Source of the DNA: JAGSPQ01 sp038206395
GTDB taxonomy: Bacteria; Myxococcota; Myxococcia; Myxococcales; Myxococcaceae
Direction: 5' to 3'
Length of the DNA: 64,000 bases
NCBI GenBank assembly: GCA_038206395.1
Contig: JBBRAX010000035.1
Span: forward strand, 1 to 64,000
In this document: one piece after another, positions 35,134 to 43,902 of the stretch
How positions within the stretch are numbered: position 1 is the first letter of the stretch
How the letters are laid out: each line of letters opens with the position of its first letter
Notes under the pieces: generated by a model
What the model was told of the DNA's origin: nothing
The model's database searches: none
What the model saw: the letters and a program-made list of their open reading frames with translations, nothing else
Position numbers and translations under genes: made by a program

Positions 35134-35195
35134 CGGAGTGCTCCAGCGCTGAAGGGGCTGCTTCGAGTCCCGTAAGTTCGCAGGTTTGAAACTGT

Positions 35196-36302
35196 TCAGA
35201 CTGAAGGCGGCGGCTCCTGGTCGACGGTGACGGGCACCGCCGCTGGCTCGGAGAAATCGCGGCGGTACATGCGCATCAGGGCAAGGAAGGCCGACATCAC
35301 CAGCGGGCCGATCAGCAGGCCGGTGGGGCCGAAAGCGGCGAGGCCGCCGAGCAGCGAGAAGAAGACCAACGCCCCGTTCATTTGCATCTCGTCTTTCATC
35401 AGCAGCGGCTTGACGACGTTGTCGACGAGCCCGACGATCACGACGCCCCAGATGGCGAGGAAGATCGCCATGTACGGGTGGCCGGTGCCCAGCAGAAGAA
35501 TGGACGCGCTGACGCACACGGCGCCGGCGCCGATGGCGGGGATGAAGGCGACGAAGAAGGTGACCGCGGTGAAGAACAGCGGGTGTGGCACGCGCGCGAT
35601 GAGGTAGCCAACCAACGCGGCGATCGCCTGAACGCCCGAGGTGATGACCGTGCTGACCATCACCGAGTACGAGACCTTCTTGAATTCCAGCAGCAGCTCG
35701 TGGGTCTGGCCGAAGCGCAGCGGCGACGCCTTGTCCACCCAGGCGACCAGCTCTTCGCCCTGCAGCAGCAGGAAGTAGAGCGCAATGAGCATCATCGCCA
35801 GCTGGAAGGCGATCTCACCGGTGGCGCTCAGGGCCGAGCCGACCGCCGCCGCCGCAGTGCCGCCCTGGGCGGTCATCGACCTGCCGACCTCGGCTGGGTC
35901 GAGCTCGCCTTCGGCGTCCTTCGGTAGCTGCGAGAGAACGGCGACGCCAACCTTCTTCAGCGGGCCCGGCATCTTGTCGAGCAGGCCCTGGATGCCTTCG
36001 CTCTTCACTGTCTCATTGACGAACTTCAAGCCCGCGCGCGCCTCGCCGAACACGAAAGCCGAGAGCCCGACGATGGGGCCAATGACGGCGACGATGACCG
36101 CGAAGACCAGAATGCCAGCGGTAATCGCGCGGCTGTTCTTGAGCTTCTTGCTGATGCGGATGTTGAGCTTGAAGAGCGCGCCGGCGAGCACGGCGGCCAT
36201 GAAGACCGCTTCGGCGAAGGGCCTCATCACCATCGCCATCATCAAGCCGCTGATCGCGAGCAGCGAGAGGAAGAAGCGCTTCGCCGCGATGGGGCTTTTC
36301 AT
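35196..36302 (-). CDS. AI-2E/YdiK-family transporter
   Basis: 368 residues with about eight hydrophobic helices: a pair at the N-terminus, one near 62-85, and a C-terminal block with FVAFIPAIGAGAV, IWGVVIVGLVDNVVKPLLM and GLAAFGPTGLLIGPLV. The PxxG, DNxxKP and GPxGLLIGP motifs are hallmarks of the AI-2E transporter family (YdiK/TqsA/PerM). The transported compound is uncertain; the family covers autoinducer-2 exporters and Na+/H+ antiporters. It sits 13 bp beyond purF on the same strand. Confidence 0.92.
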   Translation of the reverse strand: MKSPIAAKRFFLSLLAISGLMMAMVMRPFAEAVFMAAVLAGALFKLNIRISKKLKNSRAITAGILVFAVIVAVIGPIVGLSAFVFGEARAGLKFVNETVKSEGIQGLLDKMPGPLKKVGVAVLSQLPKDAEGELDPAEVGRSMTAQGGTAAAAVGSALSATGEIAFQLAMMLIALYFLLLQGEELVAWVDKASPLRFGQTHELLLEFKKVSYSVMVSTVITSGVQAIAALVGYLIARVPHPLFFTAVTFFVAFIPAIGAGAVCVSASILLLGTGHPYMAIFLAIWGVVIVGLVDNVVKPLLMKDEMQMNGALVFFSLLGGLAAFGPTGLLIGPLVMSAFLALMRMYRRDFSEPAAVPVTVDQEPPPSV

Positions 36303-36314
36303 CTCGATGCCCTT

Positions 36315-37661
36315 CTAGGCCTTGAGCGCGGTCAGGTACGCGCCCGAGAAGCAGGCCGAGCAGTACGTCATGCGCTCGGGGTCTCCGACGGTGGCGTGGA
36401 GGCCGTCGAGGGTGAGGTACCCCAGCGAGTCGGCGGTGATGTACTTGGCGATCTCGTCGATCGAGTGCGAGGCGGCGATGAGCTCTTGCCGTGAAGGCGT
36501 GTCGATGCCGTAGTAGCAGGGCCAGGTGGTGGGCGGGCTGGCGATGCGGACGTGGACCTCGCGGGCCCCGGCGTCTTTGAGCATCTTCACGATTTTGCGC
36601 GACGTGGTGCCGCGGACGATCGAGTCGTCGATGACGACCACGCGCTTGTCTTTGAGCGTCGCGCGCACGGCCGACAGCTTCAGCTTCACGCCGAAGTGGC
36701 GAATCGACTGCTGGGGCTCGATGAAGGTCCGGCCGACGTAGTGGCTGCGAATGAGGCCGATGTCGTACGGAATGCCGCTGCCCTGCGCGTAGCCGATGGC
36801 AGCGGGAACCCCCGAGTCGGGCACGGCGATGACGACGTCGGCGTTGGCCGGCTGTTCTTTCGCCAGCTGCACGCCGAGCTTCTTGCGGGTCTCGAACACC
36901 GACCGGCCGAACAGCTGGGTGTCGCTGCGCGCGAAGTAGACGTGCTCGAAGATGCAGCGGCCGCTGCGCTTCTTCTCGAAGGGAAAGGTCGACTTGAGGC
37001 CGTGCTCGTCGATGACGACCATCTCGCCCGGCTCGATTTCCCGAAGGAACTCGGCCTCGATGAGGTCGAGGGCGGTGGTCTCAGAAGCAAGGACGTACGC
37101 GTTCTTGAGGCGGCCGAGCACCAGCGGCCTGAAGCCGAAGGCATCACGCACCGCGACGAGCTTCTTGTCGGTGAGGAACAGCAGCGAGTACGCCCCCACC
37201 GTCTGCTTCAGGGCCTCGACGACGCGGTCTTCGAAGGTGGTGCCGCGCGACCTGGCGATGAGGTGCAGCACGGTCTCGGTGTCGGAGTCCGACTGGTAGA
37301 TGGTGCCTTCGAGCTCGAGCTTCTTCTTCAGGGCGTCGTGGTTGACGAGGTTGCCGTTGTGGGCGACCGACATCTGCCCCATCGACCACGCGACCATCAG
37401 CGGCTGGGCGTTGGCGAGGAGGCTGCTGCCGGCGGTGCTGTACCGCACGTGTCCGATTGCGCTGCGCCCGGGCAGCATCCCGAGTGTCGTGGCATTGAAC
37501 ACATCGGCGACGAGCCCCATCTGCTTGTACGACTTCAGCACCGGGCCGTCGGCTGCCACGATGCCTGCCGACTCCTGGCCGCGGTGTTGAAGCGCATGCA
37601 ACCCCAGGTAAGTGAGATTGGAAGCTTCCTCATGACCAAAGATGCCGAAGACGCCGCACAT
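36315..37661 (-). CDS. purF: Amidophosphoribosyltransferase
   Basis: 448 residues. Cys2 immediately after Met (MCGVFGIFGHEE) is the N-terminal nucleophile, with no propeptide. The glutaminase domain has GLHALQHRGQES and GHVRYSTAGSS. The PRTase domain carries the PRPP loop VVIDDSIVRGTTS. The C-terminus has MTYCSACFSG. It catalyses the first step of purine synthesis, making 5-phosphoribosylamine from PRPP and glutamine. Length and motifs are standard. Divergent from the sigma gene at 37723. Confidence 0.97.
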   Translation of the reverse strand: MCGVFGIFGHEEASNLTYLGLHALQHRGQESAGIVAADGPVLKSYKQMGLVADVFNATTLGMLPGRSAIGHVRYSTAGSSLLANAQPLMVAWSMGQMSVAHNGNLVNHDALKKKLELEGTIYQSDSDTETVLHLIARSRGTTFEDRVVEALKQTVGAYSLLFLTDKKLVAVRDAFGFRPLVLGRLKNAYVLASETTALDLIEAEFLREIEPGEMVVIDEHGLKSTFPFEKKRSGRCIFEHVYFARSDTQLFGRSVFETRKKLGVQLAKEQPANADVVIAVPDSGVPAAIGYAQGSGIPYDIGLIRSHYVGRTFIEPQQSIRHFGVKLKLSAVRATLKDKRVVVIDDSIVRGTTSRKIVKMLKDAGAREVHVRIASPPTTWPCYYGIDTPSRQELIAASHSIDEIAKYITADSLGYLTLDGLHATVGDPERMTYCSACFSGAYLTALKA

Positions 37662-37722
37662 GCGGTAAGCCGTTTAACTGAGAATCCGGGGGCCTGCTCA
37701 AGCAAATGAAAGGTTGCACACG

Positions 37723-38238
37723 GTGAGCGCGAGCGGGGTCCTTTCCGATGGGCGGGTCAACGACCTGTACCGGAAGTACGGCGCCGTCATCTATTCCAGA
37801 TGCCGGAGATTGCTGAAGGACGACGCCCTCGCAGAGGACGCCACCCAGGAGGTTTTCGTGCGCGTGATGCGGCACATCCAGTCGGCTCCCGATGACCAGG
37901 CGGCGCTGGCGTGGATTTACCGCATCTCGACGAACTATTGCCTGAACCAGATTCGTGACCGGAACCGCCAGGCCGAGCCAGTGGACGAGCTTCCGGATCC
38001 GGGTGGGGCACACCCCGAAGGGGCGTTGTTGGACAGGGACCTGGCGATGCAGCTGGTGCAGCGGGCCCCCGAGAACCTGAGGGCGCCGGCAGTGCTCTAT
38101 TACATCGACGGCATGGAGCAGGAGCAGATCGCGAAGACGCTGGGCATCTCGCGGCGAACCGTCATCAACCGGCTCAACGACTTCATGAGCCGTTCCAAGA
38201 AGTTCCTTTCTCGCGACGGGATGGGAGGTGCAGCATGA
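37723..38238 (+). CDS. ECF-like sigma-70 family factor
   Basis: About 171 residues. GTG 37723 is preferred, since GAAAGG lies 9 bp upstream; TTG 37714 is the alternative. Region 2: DDALAEDATQEVFVRVMRH and WIYRISTNYCLNQIRDRNR. Region 4: LRAPAVLYYIDGMEQEQIAKTLGISRRTVINRLNDF. The motif 'YIDGMxQEQIAxxLGISRRTV' identifies a canonical sigma4 HTH. The stop overlaps the start of the anti-sigma-like gene by 4 bp. It begins the operon with the caspase-like protein, which its regulon probably includes. Confidence 0.9.
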   Translation: MSASGVLSDGRVNDLYRKYGAVIYSRCRRLLKDDALAEDATQEVFVRVMRHIQSAPDDQAALAWIYRISTNYCLNQIRDRNRQAEPVDELPDPGGAHPEGALLDRDLAMQLVQRAPENLRAPAVLYYIDGMEQEQIAKTLGISRRTVINRLNDFMSRSKKFLSRDGMGGAA

Positions 38239-39041
38239 ACGCGCGCGGACACCTGAGCTCTGAGACCATCGACCTGTTGATGCTGTCGGCCCTGGACGCC
38301 GCGGCGGCCAACGACGCGAAGGCGCACCTCGATGGCTGCGACACCTGCCGGACGCGGTGGCGCGAGCTCAACGAAGACAAAGAGAAATTTCAGCAGTTCG
38401 TCTTTCCGCGCACGCTCGAGAAGGTGACGGCGCGGGTGATGGCGCCGTCGTTCTTCGATCGGCTGAAGCTCGTGGGGCCGTGGCGGGTGTTCGGACCGCT
38501 GGCGGGCGCGGCGGCGGCAGCGGCGATCGCGGTCGGGGTGGTGAACGTGGCCAGCGTCGACGGCCCGGGGACCCAGACGGAAGACGAGGTCTACATCGGG
38601 GTGAAGGGCGCGAAGAACAACGACGTCACGCTGAAGGGCGATGCGCGGATCGCGATGGAAGTGGTCGCGCAGCGGCAGTCGGAAGGCCAGTTTCCGGTGA
38701 AGAACGGCTCGGTGCTTCGGCCGGGTGACAAGATCATGTTCGTCGTGAACCCGGGCAGCGCGAAGTACGTGCTCATCGGCTCGCGCGACGGCAGCGGCGC
38801 TTTCACCGTCTACCACCCGTTCGGTGGCGACAAGAGCGTGGCGATCGAGCGCGGCTCGCATGAGCTTCCGGGCGCGGTCGAGCTCGACGCGGTGGCCGGC
38901 ACCGAGAAGCTGGTCGCGGTGTTCTCGAATGAGCCCGTGGACGCGAAGGCGCTGCGGCAGGCCGTGGACTTGAATCCCGCCCGGCCCGAAGTGAAGGATG
39001 CGCGGGTGATCAGCCTCGACTTCGTGAAGGCCGTTAAATGA
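38235..39041 (+). CDS. Zinc-finger anti-sigma-like protein with DUF4384-type exported domain
   Basis: 268 residues. The N-terminus has AHLDGCDTC, an HxxxCxxC zinc site like ZAS anti-sigma factors. A transmembrane helix (about 92-112, Ala/Val-rich) follows, then a periplasmic beta-rich domain (NGSVLRPGDKIMFVVNPG, SRDGSGAFTVYHPFGG) of the kind found near caspase-like proteins (DUF4384). It probably holds the sigma factor at the membrane and senses an envelope signal. Starts in the sigma stop (ATGA) and ends in the caspase start (ATGA). Confidence 0.85.
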   Translation: MNARGHLSSETIDLLMLSALDAAAANDAKAHLDGCDTCRTRWRELNEDKEKFQQFVFPRTLEKVTARVMAPSFFDRLKLVGPWRVFGPLAGAAAAAAIAVGVVNVASVDGPGTQTEDEVYIGVKGAKNNDVTLKGDARIAMEVVAQRQSEGQFPVKNGSVLRPGDKIMFVVNPGSAKYVLIGSRDGSGAFTVYHPFGGDKSVAIERGSHELPGAVELDAVAGTEKLVAVFSNEPVDAKALRQAVDLNPARPEVKDARVISLDFVKAVK

Positions 39042-40591
39042 CCTGCCTGAAGGCGGCAGTGCTCGGGTTGGCGCTCGTGGCGTTGCCGGCCGCGGCCGAG
39101 TCGCGCCGCCTGGCGATTGTCGTCGGCAACAATGCGGGTGGGCCGGCGATGCCGCCGCTGCGCTACGCCGAAAGCGACGCCGGGAAGATGGCCCGCGTGC
39201 TGATCGAGCTGGGCGATGTCGGCATGGACGACGTGATGCTCTTGCAGGGCCGCAAGGTGGCCGACCTCGAGCGCGCGATCATCGACGCCAAAGAGCGGGT
39301 CGCTATGTTCAAGCGGTCGCCTGAGACCCGCACCGTGCTCATCTTCTATTTCTCGGGGCACAGCGACGGCGAAGCGATCGAGATGGGGCAGGAAAAGCTG
39401 CCGTATGGGCGGCTGAAGTCGATGCTGCTGGGCACGGGCGCCGACCTGCGGCTGGCGATCGTCGATGCCTGCAAGTCGGGCGCGGGGTTTCTGCAGAAAG
39501 GCGGCAAACCGGCCGAGCCCTTCACCATCAAGCTGACGGACACGCTGGTCGCCAGCGGCGACGCCTTCATCACCTCGAGCGCGGCCGACGAGTCGGCGCT
39601 GGAGTCGTCGGAAGTGATGGGCAGCTTCTTCACCCACAACCTCATCTCGGGGTTGCGCGGAGCGGCCGATGCGTCGGGCGACAAGCTCGTCACCCTCGCC
39701 GAGGCCTACAAGTACGCGTTCGATCACACGGTGACGGCGACGGCGATGATGGCGGTCGGCGCGCAGCACCCGTCGTACGACTACCGGCTGTCGGGCCAGG
39801 GCGAGCTGGTGCTGGCGTCGCTGGTGAAGCCGTCGGCGGCGCTGATTCTTCCCGAAGGGGCCGACCGTTCGATGGTGACGGACCTGTCGCGCGACCAGGT
39901 GGTGGTCGAGGTGCCGACGGGCTCGGCGCGTGAGATTGCGCTCGCTCCCGGGTCGTACGGGCTGCGGCTGTTCAAGGGCGGGCAGAGCTGGGGCGGCCGG
40001 GTGGTGTTACCCGAGGGCGCGCACAAGACGGTGAAGTGGGAAGAGCTGACGCTGATGACGTCGTCGATCGTGGTAGCGGCGAAGGGCGGCGGGTCGACGG
40101 TCGTCTCGCAGGAAATCGAAGTGACGCGGCCCGAAGAGAACAAGCGGGTGCTGGGCGCTTCCTTCGGAGCGACGAAGGGCGTCGCCGACGAGTCGCAGTG
40201 GAAGGGCGTGGTGCGGGTGGGGTTCGAGCCGCGCCAGGGCCCGGGGTTGTCGCTGGCGCTGGTGGGCGACACGACGGGCTCGCAGGCAATCAGCGAGAAC
40301 GGCGTTCAGGCGCGGGTCGGCTTCAGGTGGGCGTGGGAGTTCGGCCCCATCTTTCTGTCGCTGGGCGCCGAGGTTGGGCCCGCGTTTCTGTGGCAGTACA
40401 GCCAGGCGCGGCAGTTCAGCACGTCGCTGGCGGGGGTCCTCGCGCCTCGAGGGGGCGCGCGGCTGAAGCTGGCCGGGCCGCTGTGGCTGTCGCTGGAAGG
40501 TGATGTTTCGGTGATGCTGCTCAAGCTGAACGAGCGGCTGGACGCGGTGGTTCGGCCGTCTTTCACGTTGGGCCTCGCGCTCGCGTTCTAA
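39038..40591 (+). CDS. Exported caspase-like (C14) protein with C-terminal beta-barrel-like domain
   Basis: 517 residues. Signal peptide MTCLKAAVLGLALVALPAAA. The caspase-fold domain (about 22-260) has RLAIVVGNNAGG, catalytic His108 in YFSGHSDGE and catalytic Cys145 in DACKSGAG. A middle region of about 100 residues carries short strands. The C-terminal 160 residues alternate polar and hydrophobic residues and end in aromatic GLALAF, like an outer-membrane beta-barrel. A periplasmic peptidase tethered to a barrel is the inferred design. Substrates are unknown; orthocaspases usually cleave after Arg or Lys. Confidence 0.85.
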   Translation: MTCLKAAVLGLALVALPAAAESRRLAIVVGNNAGGPAMPPLRYAESDAGKMARVLIELGDVGMDDVMLLQGRKVADLERAIIDAKERVAMFKRSPETRTVLIFYFSGHSDGEAIEMGQEKLPYGRLKSMLLGTGADLRLAIVDACKSGAGFLQKGGKPAEPFTIKLTDTLVASGDAFITSSAADESALESSEVMGSFFTHNLISGLRGAADASGDKLVTLAEAYKYAFDHTVTATAMMAVGAQHPSYDYRLSGQGELVLASLVKPSAALILPEGADRSMVTDLSRDQVVVEVPTGSAREIALAPGSYGLRLFKGGQSWGGRVVLPEGAHKTVKWEELTLMTSSIVVAAKGGGSTVVSQEIEVTRPEENKRVLGASFGATKGVADESQWKGVVRVGFEPRQGPGLSLALVGDTTGSQAISENGVQARVGFRWAWEFGPIFLSLGAEVGPAFLWQYSQARQFSTSLAGVLAPRGGARLKLAGPLWLSLEGDVSVMLLKLNERLDAVVRPSFTLGLALAF

Positions 40592-40618
40592 ACGCCGCGG
40601 GGTAGTGTCCGTGCCGCG

Positions 40619-40807
40619 ATGAAAGCTCTCACGTTATGCGTGGCGCTGTGCCTGGTGGCGGGCTGCAAAGACCGCGTGGCTGTTTCGATGGCGCCTGACG
40701 CGGCGGCGCCAGTGACGGCGGCGCCGCTTCCCGAGCCGAACCCGCTCTCGGGCGAGCCGCTCAAGTATCGCCCTCAGCAGAAGCGCGTCGTCGTCGAGCC
40801 CAAATAG
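40619..40807 (+). CDS. Tiny lipoprotein
   Basis: 62 residues with a clean lipobox: MKALTLCVALCLVAGC, Cys16. The mature part is only about 45 residues, Ala/Pro-rich, with a basic end KRVVVEPK. It lies 27 bp after the caspase gene on the same strand, so probably the fourth member of that operon. Function unknown. Confidence 0.75.
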   Translation: MKALTLCVALCLVAGCKDRVAVSMAPDAAAPVTAAPLPEPNPLSGEPLKYRPQQKRVVVEPK

Positions 40808-40819
40808 CCTGCTGGGCGA

Positions 40820-41815
40820 TCAGAACCAGGTCTTCAGGTCCATGCCCGTGTACAGCGACGCGACCTGATCTCCGTACCCATTGAAGGGCAGCGTCTTGCG
40901 GCGGGTGAGCTCGCCGATGCGGCGCTCGGAGGCCTGGCTCCACCGGGGGTGCGGCACGTCGGGGTTCACGTTCGCGTAGAAGCCGTACTCACCCGGAGCC
41001 GCCTGGTTCCACGTCGTCGGCGGCAGCTCGCGCACGAGCTCAATCTTCACGATGCTCTTGATGCCCTTGAAGCCGTACTTCCAGGGGGTGACGAGGCGAA
41101 GGGGCGCTCCGTTTTGATTGGGCAGGGACTTGCCGTAGAGGCCGACCGCCATCAGCGTCAGCGGGTGCATCGCCTCGTCGAGCCGCAGGCCTTCGACGTA
41201 CGGCCAGTCGAGCGTGCGCTGCTTCTGGCCGGGCATCTGCTCGGTGTCGTAGAGCGTGGTGAAGGCGACGAACTTCGCGGCTGAGGTGGGCTCGACCTGC
41301 TTCAGCAACGCAGACAGCGGGAAGCCGAGCCAGGGGATGACCATCGACCAGGCCTCGACGCAGCGCATCCGGTAGATGCGCTCTTCGAGGTCGACGGACT
41401 TGATCAGCGCGTCGAGGTCGATGCGGCGGGGTTGGTCGACCTCGCCGGCGATCTCGACCGTCCACGGGCGCGGGCGCAGCGTGTGCGCGTTCTGGGCCGG
41501 ATCACCCTTGTCGAGGCCGAACTCGTAGAAGTTGTTGTAGGTCGAGACATCGTCCAGCGGCGTCAGCGCTTCGTCGACCACGTACTCGCCCTTCTTCGCG
41601 ATGGTCAGCGGCGCCGCGGGCTGCTGCCCGGGAACCGCGACGTCCGGCGGCGGCTTCACCTTCGACTTGCCCGAGCCGGTGAGCGCGAGGACTCCACCGC
41701 CGATCGCCGCGGTGGTGGCGGCGAAGAGCCCGGCCGATTTGATGAACTCGCGGCGGCGCAGGTACAGCGCTTCGGGCGTGACTTCAGAGTCTCTCGGCGG
41801 CTTCACGGGCTCCAT
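40820..41815 (-). CDS. msrP: Protein-methionine-sulfoxide reductase catalytic subunit
   Basis: 331 residues. The Tat signal RRREFIKSAG (about 20-29) marks export of a folded cofactor protein. The sulfite-oxidase-type fold carries Cys152 (YRMRCVEAWSM), the molybdenum ligand, and family segments DPAQNAHTL, PYVEGLRLDEAMHPLT, GLYGKSLPNQNGAPLRL and WKYGFKGIKSI. It repairs oxidised methionines in periplasmic proteins using electrons from quinones through MsrQ. No msrQ is next to it; the neighbour is a methyltransferase. The family is often called YedY. Confidence 0.93.
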   Translation of the reverse strand: MEPVKPPRDSEVTPEALYLRRREFIKSAGLFAATTAAIGGGVLALTGSGKSKVKPPPDVAVPGQQPAAPLTIAKKGEYVVDEALTPLDDVSTYNNFYEFGLDKGDPAQNAHTLRPRPWTVEIAGEVDQPRRIDLDALIKSVDLEERIYRMRCVEAWSMVIPWLGFPLSALLKQVEPTSAAKFVAFTTLYDTEQMPGQKQRTLDWPYVEGLRLDEAMHPLTLMAVGLYGKSLPNQNGAPLRLVTPWKYGFKGIKSIVKIELVRELPPTTWNQAAPGEYGFYANVNPDVPHPRWSQASERRIGELTRRKTLPFNGYGDQVASLYTGMDLKTWF

Positions 41816-41818
41816 ACG

Positions 41819-42448
41819 CTAACGGGGCTCGCCAGGTTTCGTGCCTGCGATCACGACCTGCAGAGCGTCGGTCTCTTCATGAGGGCGCAAGAGGAAGTCG
41901 CCGTAACGTTCGCGCGCTTCGAGGCCCACCCGGCCCAGCGTCAAGTCGACCTCGTTGGGGCTGAAGGCGCGGCGGCGAAGGCGACGGGCAGACTGGCCTC
42001 CCCTCTCGCGCATGTGGGCGGCAAAGGCGGGGCGGCCCAATGGCTGGGGATTGGTGTCGGAGTCGCTGCGAAGATCGAAAGCGAAAACGCCGTCGTCGCC
42101 GAGGTGGAACCGCACGGTCGCCAGCGCGGCGTCGAGCTCGTCCGGGCCGCCCATCAGGCCGAGCGCGTTCTGCGGAGCGACCACCAGCCCGAACTTCTCG
42201 TCGAGCCGTACGGTGCGCAGATCCGCGTGCACCAGCTTCACGTCGGCAGCTTCGGGCCGCTTCTCGCCGGCCGTGGCGTGCATGCGCGGCGAGGGTTCCA
42301 CTGCCACCACCCGGTGGCCGCGGTTGGCGATGGCAAAGGCAACGCGGCCATCGCCGCTGCCCAGCACGAGCACGGGCATGGCCTGTTTGCCCGCCTGACG
42401 GACGTAGAAGGCACTGGCGAGATCGAGGCCTACCAACGACAAGGGCAT
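41819..42448 (-). CDS. Class I SAM-dependent methyltransferase
   Basis: About 209 residues from ATG 42448 (GTG 42460 possible). SAM-binding motif I VLVLGSGDGRVAFAIA, motif II VVAVEPSPRM, motif III VKLVHADLRTV and a post-I acidic pair are present. The C-terminal half has RLRRRAFSPNEVDLTL, with little resemblance to a substrate-specific family. Substrate unknown. Ends 3 bp before msrP on the same strand. Confidence 0.85.
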   Translation of the reverse strand: MPLSLVGLDLASAFYVRQAGKQAMPVLVLGSGDGRVAFAIANRGHRVVAVEPSPRMHATAGEKRPEAADVKLVHADLRTVRLDEKFGLVVAPQNALGLMGGPDELDAALATVRFHLGDDGVFAFDLRSDSDTNPQPLGRPAFAAHMRERGGQSARRLRRRAFSPNEVDLTLGRVGLEARERYGDFLLRPHEETDALQVVIAGTKPGEPR

Positions 42449-42489
42449 GACGCGCCCCACACTACCCCCTACAATCCAGCGCTGCTTCC

Positions 42490-43857
42490 ATGACGACCCC
42501 CGCCAATCCCCGAGGTGGCATTCCCCAACGCACCGTGCTGGGGCTGCGCGCGAAGATCGACGGCATCGCGTCGCAAGAGTTTCACCTGGTGCTGATCAAC
42601 ACGGACTCGAAGGGCCAGAGCTTCCCGATGGGGAAGCTGCTGAAAATCGGCAAGGCGCCCGAGAACGACATCGTGCTGGATCACCCGACGGTGAGCCGGA
42701 ACCACGCAGTGCTGAGCCGCCACGGCGAACAGTTTCTGGTGCAGGACCAGGGCAGCACCAACGGCACGTTCATCGAGGGCGCGCAGATTCGCGAGGGGTA
42801 CCTGAAGCCCGGCGCGATGCTGGAGATCGGCGATGTGCAGCTGCGCTTCCAACCGAGCCTCAAGGCGCTGGATGTCTCTCCGCTGCAGGAAGATCGCCTG
42901 GTCGACCTGGTCGGCAAGTCGACGCCGATGCGACAGATTTTCGCGTTGATCAAGCGCATCGCTCCGACGGAATCGACGCTGCTGCTGATTGGCGAGACGG
43001 GCTGCGGCAAGGGCGCTGCATCGAAGACGATTCACAAGCTGTCGACGCGGGCGCAGGGCCCTTTCGTGGTGTTCGACTGCGCGTCGGTGCCTGATCAGCT
43101 GATCGAGTCCGAGCTGTTCGGCCACGAGAAGGGCTCTTTCACCGGCGCGGTGAGCCAGCGAAAGGGGTTCCTCGAAGCGGCCGACGGCGGCACGCTGTTC
43201 ATTGACGAGATCGACGACCTGTCGCTGGAGCTGCAGCCGAAGCTCCTGCGCGCGCTGGAAGATCGCGAGTTCCGCCGGGTCGGCTCTTCCAGCGCGGGGA
43301 TCAAGTTCGACACGCGCGTGATCGCGGCGAGCAAGAAAGACCTGTGGGAAGAGGTGCAGAAGGGCCGCTTCCGTGAAGACCTCTACTTCCGGCTGTCGGT
43401 GTTCACCGTCGCCCTGCCGCCGCTGCGCGATCGCAAGGAAGACATTCCCTTGCTGGTCGACACCTGGGCCGCGGTGCCGCTGTGGGAGAAGTTGCCCGAG
43501 GCCGAGCGGCAGAAGGTGCTGGGCCACACCTGGCCTGGCAACGTGCGTGAGCTGCGGAACTTCGTCGAGCGCCGGAAGTACATGGCCGACATGCCTGAGC
43601 TGGCGATGGACGCGTTCCTTCGCGACTACTCGGGGCCCGAGAAGGTCGAGGGCGAGCAGCTGCCGGTGAAGTACGCGGGTCCCTTCAAGGACTGCAAAGA
43701 CGAGCTGGTGCGCGGGTTCGAGCGCGAGTACCTGACCCGGCTGCTGTCGAAGTCACAGGGAAACATCGCCCGGGCGGCGCGCGACGCGGGGCTCGATCGC
43801 AAGCACCTGTACTCGCTGCTTCACAAGTACCAGCTGGTGAAGAGCAGCGAAGAATAG
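42490..43857 (+). CDS. FHA-domain sigma-54-dependent transcriptional activator
   Basis: 455 residues. An FHA domain (about 45-120) shows GKAPENDIVLDHPTVSRNHA and the S/N-rich loop STNGTFIEG, which bind phosphothreonine. The AAA+ domain has Walker A GETGCGKG (168-175), ELFGHEKGSFTGA (sigma-54 loop), LFIDEIDDLS and a Fis-type HTH (NIARAARDAGLDRKHLYSLLHKY). FHA replaces the usual receiver, so Ser/Thr kinases rather than histidine kinases probably control it, a hallmark of myxobacterial regulators. The four kinase-family loci in this window could supply that input. Confidence 0.94.
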   Translation: MTTPANPRGGIPQRTVLGLRAKIDGIASQEFHLVLINTDSKGQSFPMGKLLKIGKAPENDIVLDHPTVSRNHAVLSRHGEQFLVQDQGSTNGTFIEGAQIREGYLKPGAMLEIGDVQLRFQPSLKALDVSPLQEDRLVDLVGKSTPMRQIFALIKRIAPTESTLLLIGETGCGKGAASKTIHKLSTRAQGPFVVFDCASVPDQLIESELFGHEKGSFTGAVSQRKGFLEAADGGTLFIDEIDDLSLELQPKLLRALEDREFRRVGSSSAGIKFDTRVIAASKKDLWEEVQKGRFREDLYFRLSVFTVALPPLRDRKEDIPLLVDTWAAVPLWEKLPEAERQKVLGHTWPGNVRELRNFVERRKYMADMPELAMDAFLRDYSGPEKVEGEQLPVKYAGPFKDCKDELVRGFEREYLTRLLSKSQGNIARAARDAGLDRKHLYSLLHKYQLVKSSEE

Positions 43858-43902
43858 AAGACCTGCGATATGGGGCTGCCCCAGGGCCGTTGAGAGGTGG
43901 TG

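Noticed and set aside
34219..35517. N-terminal extension of the flavin-reductase-like protein to 432 codons
   Set aside because: Extra region is Arg-rich antisense-like and overlaps the AI-2E transporter gene; ATG 35133 starts the family-like sequence.
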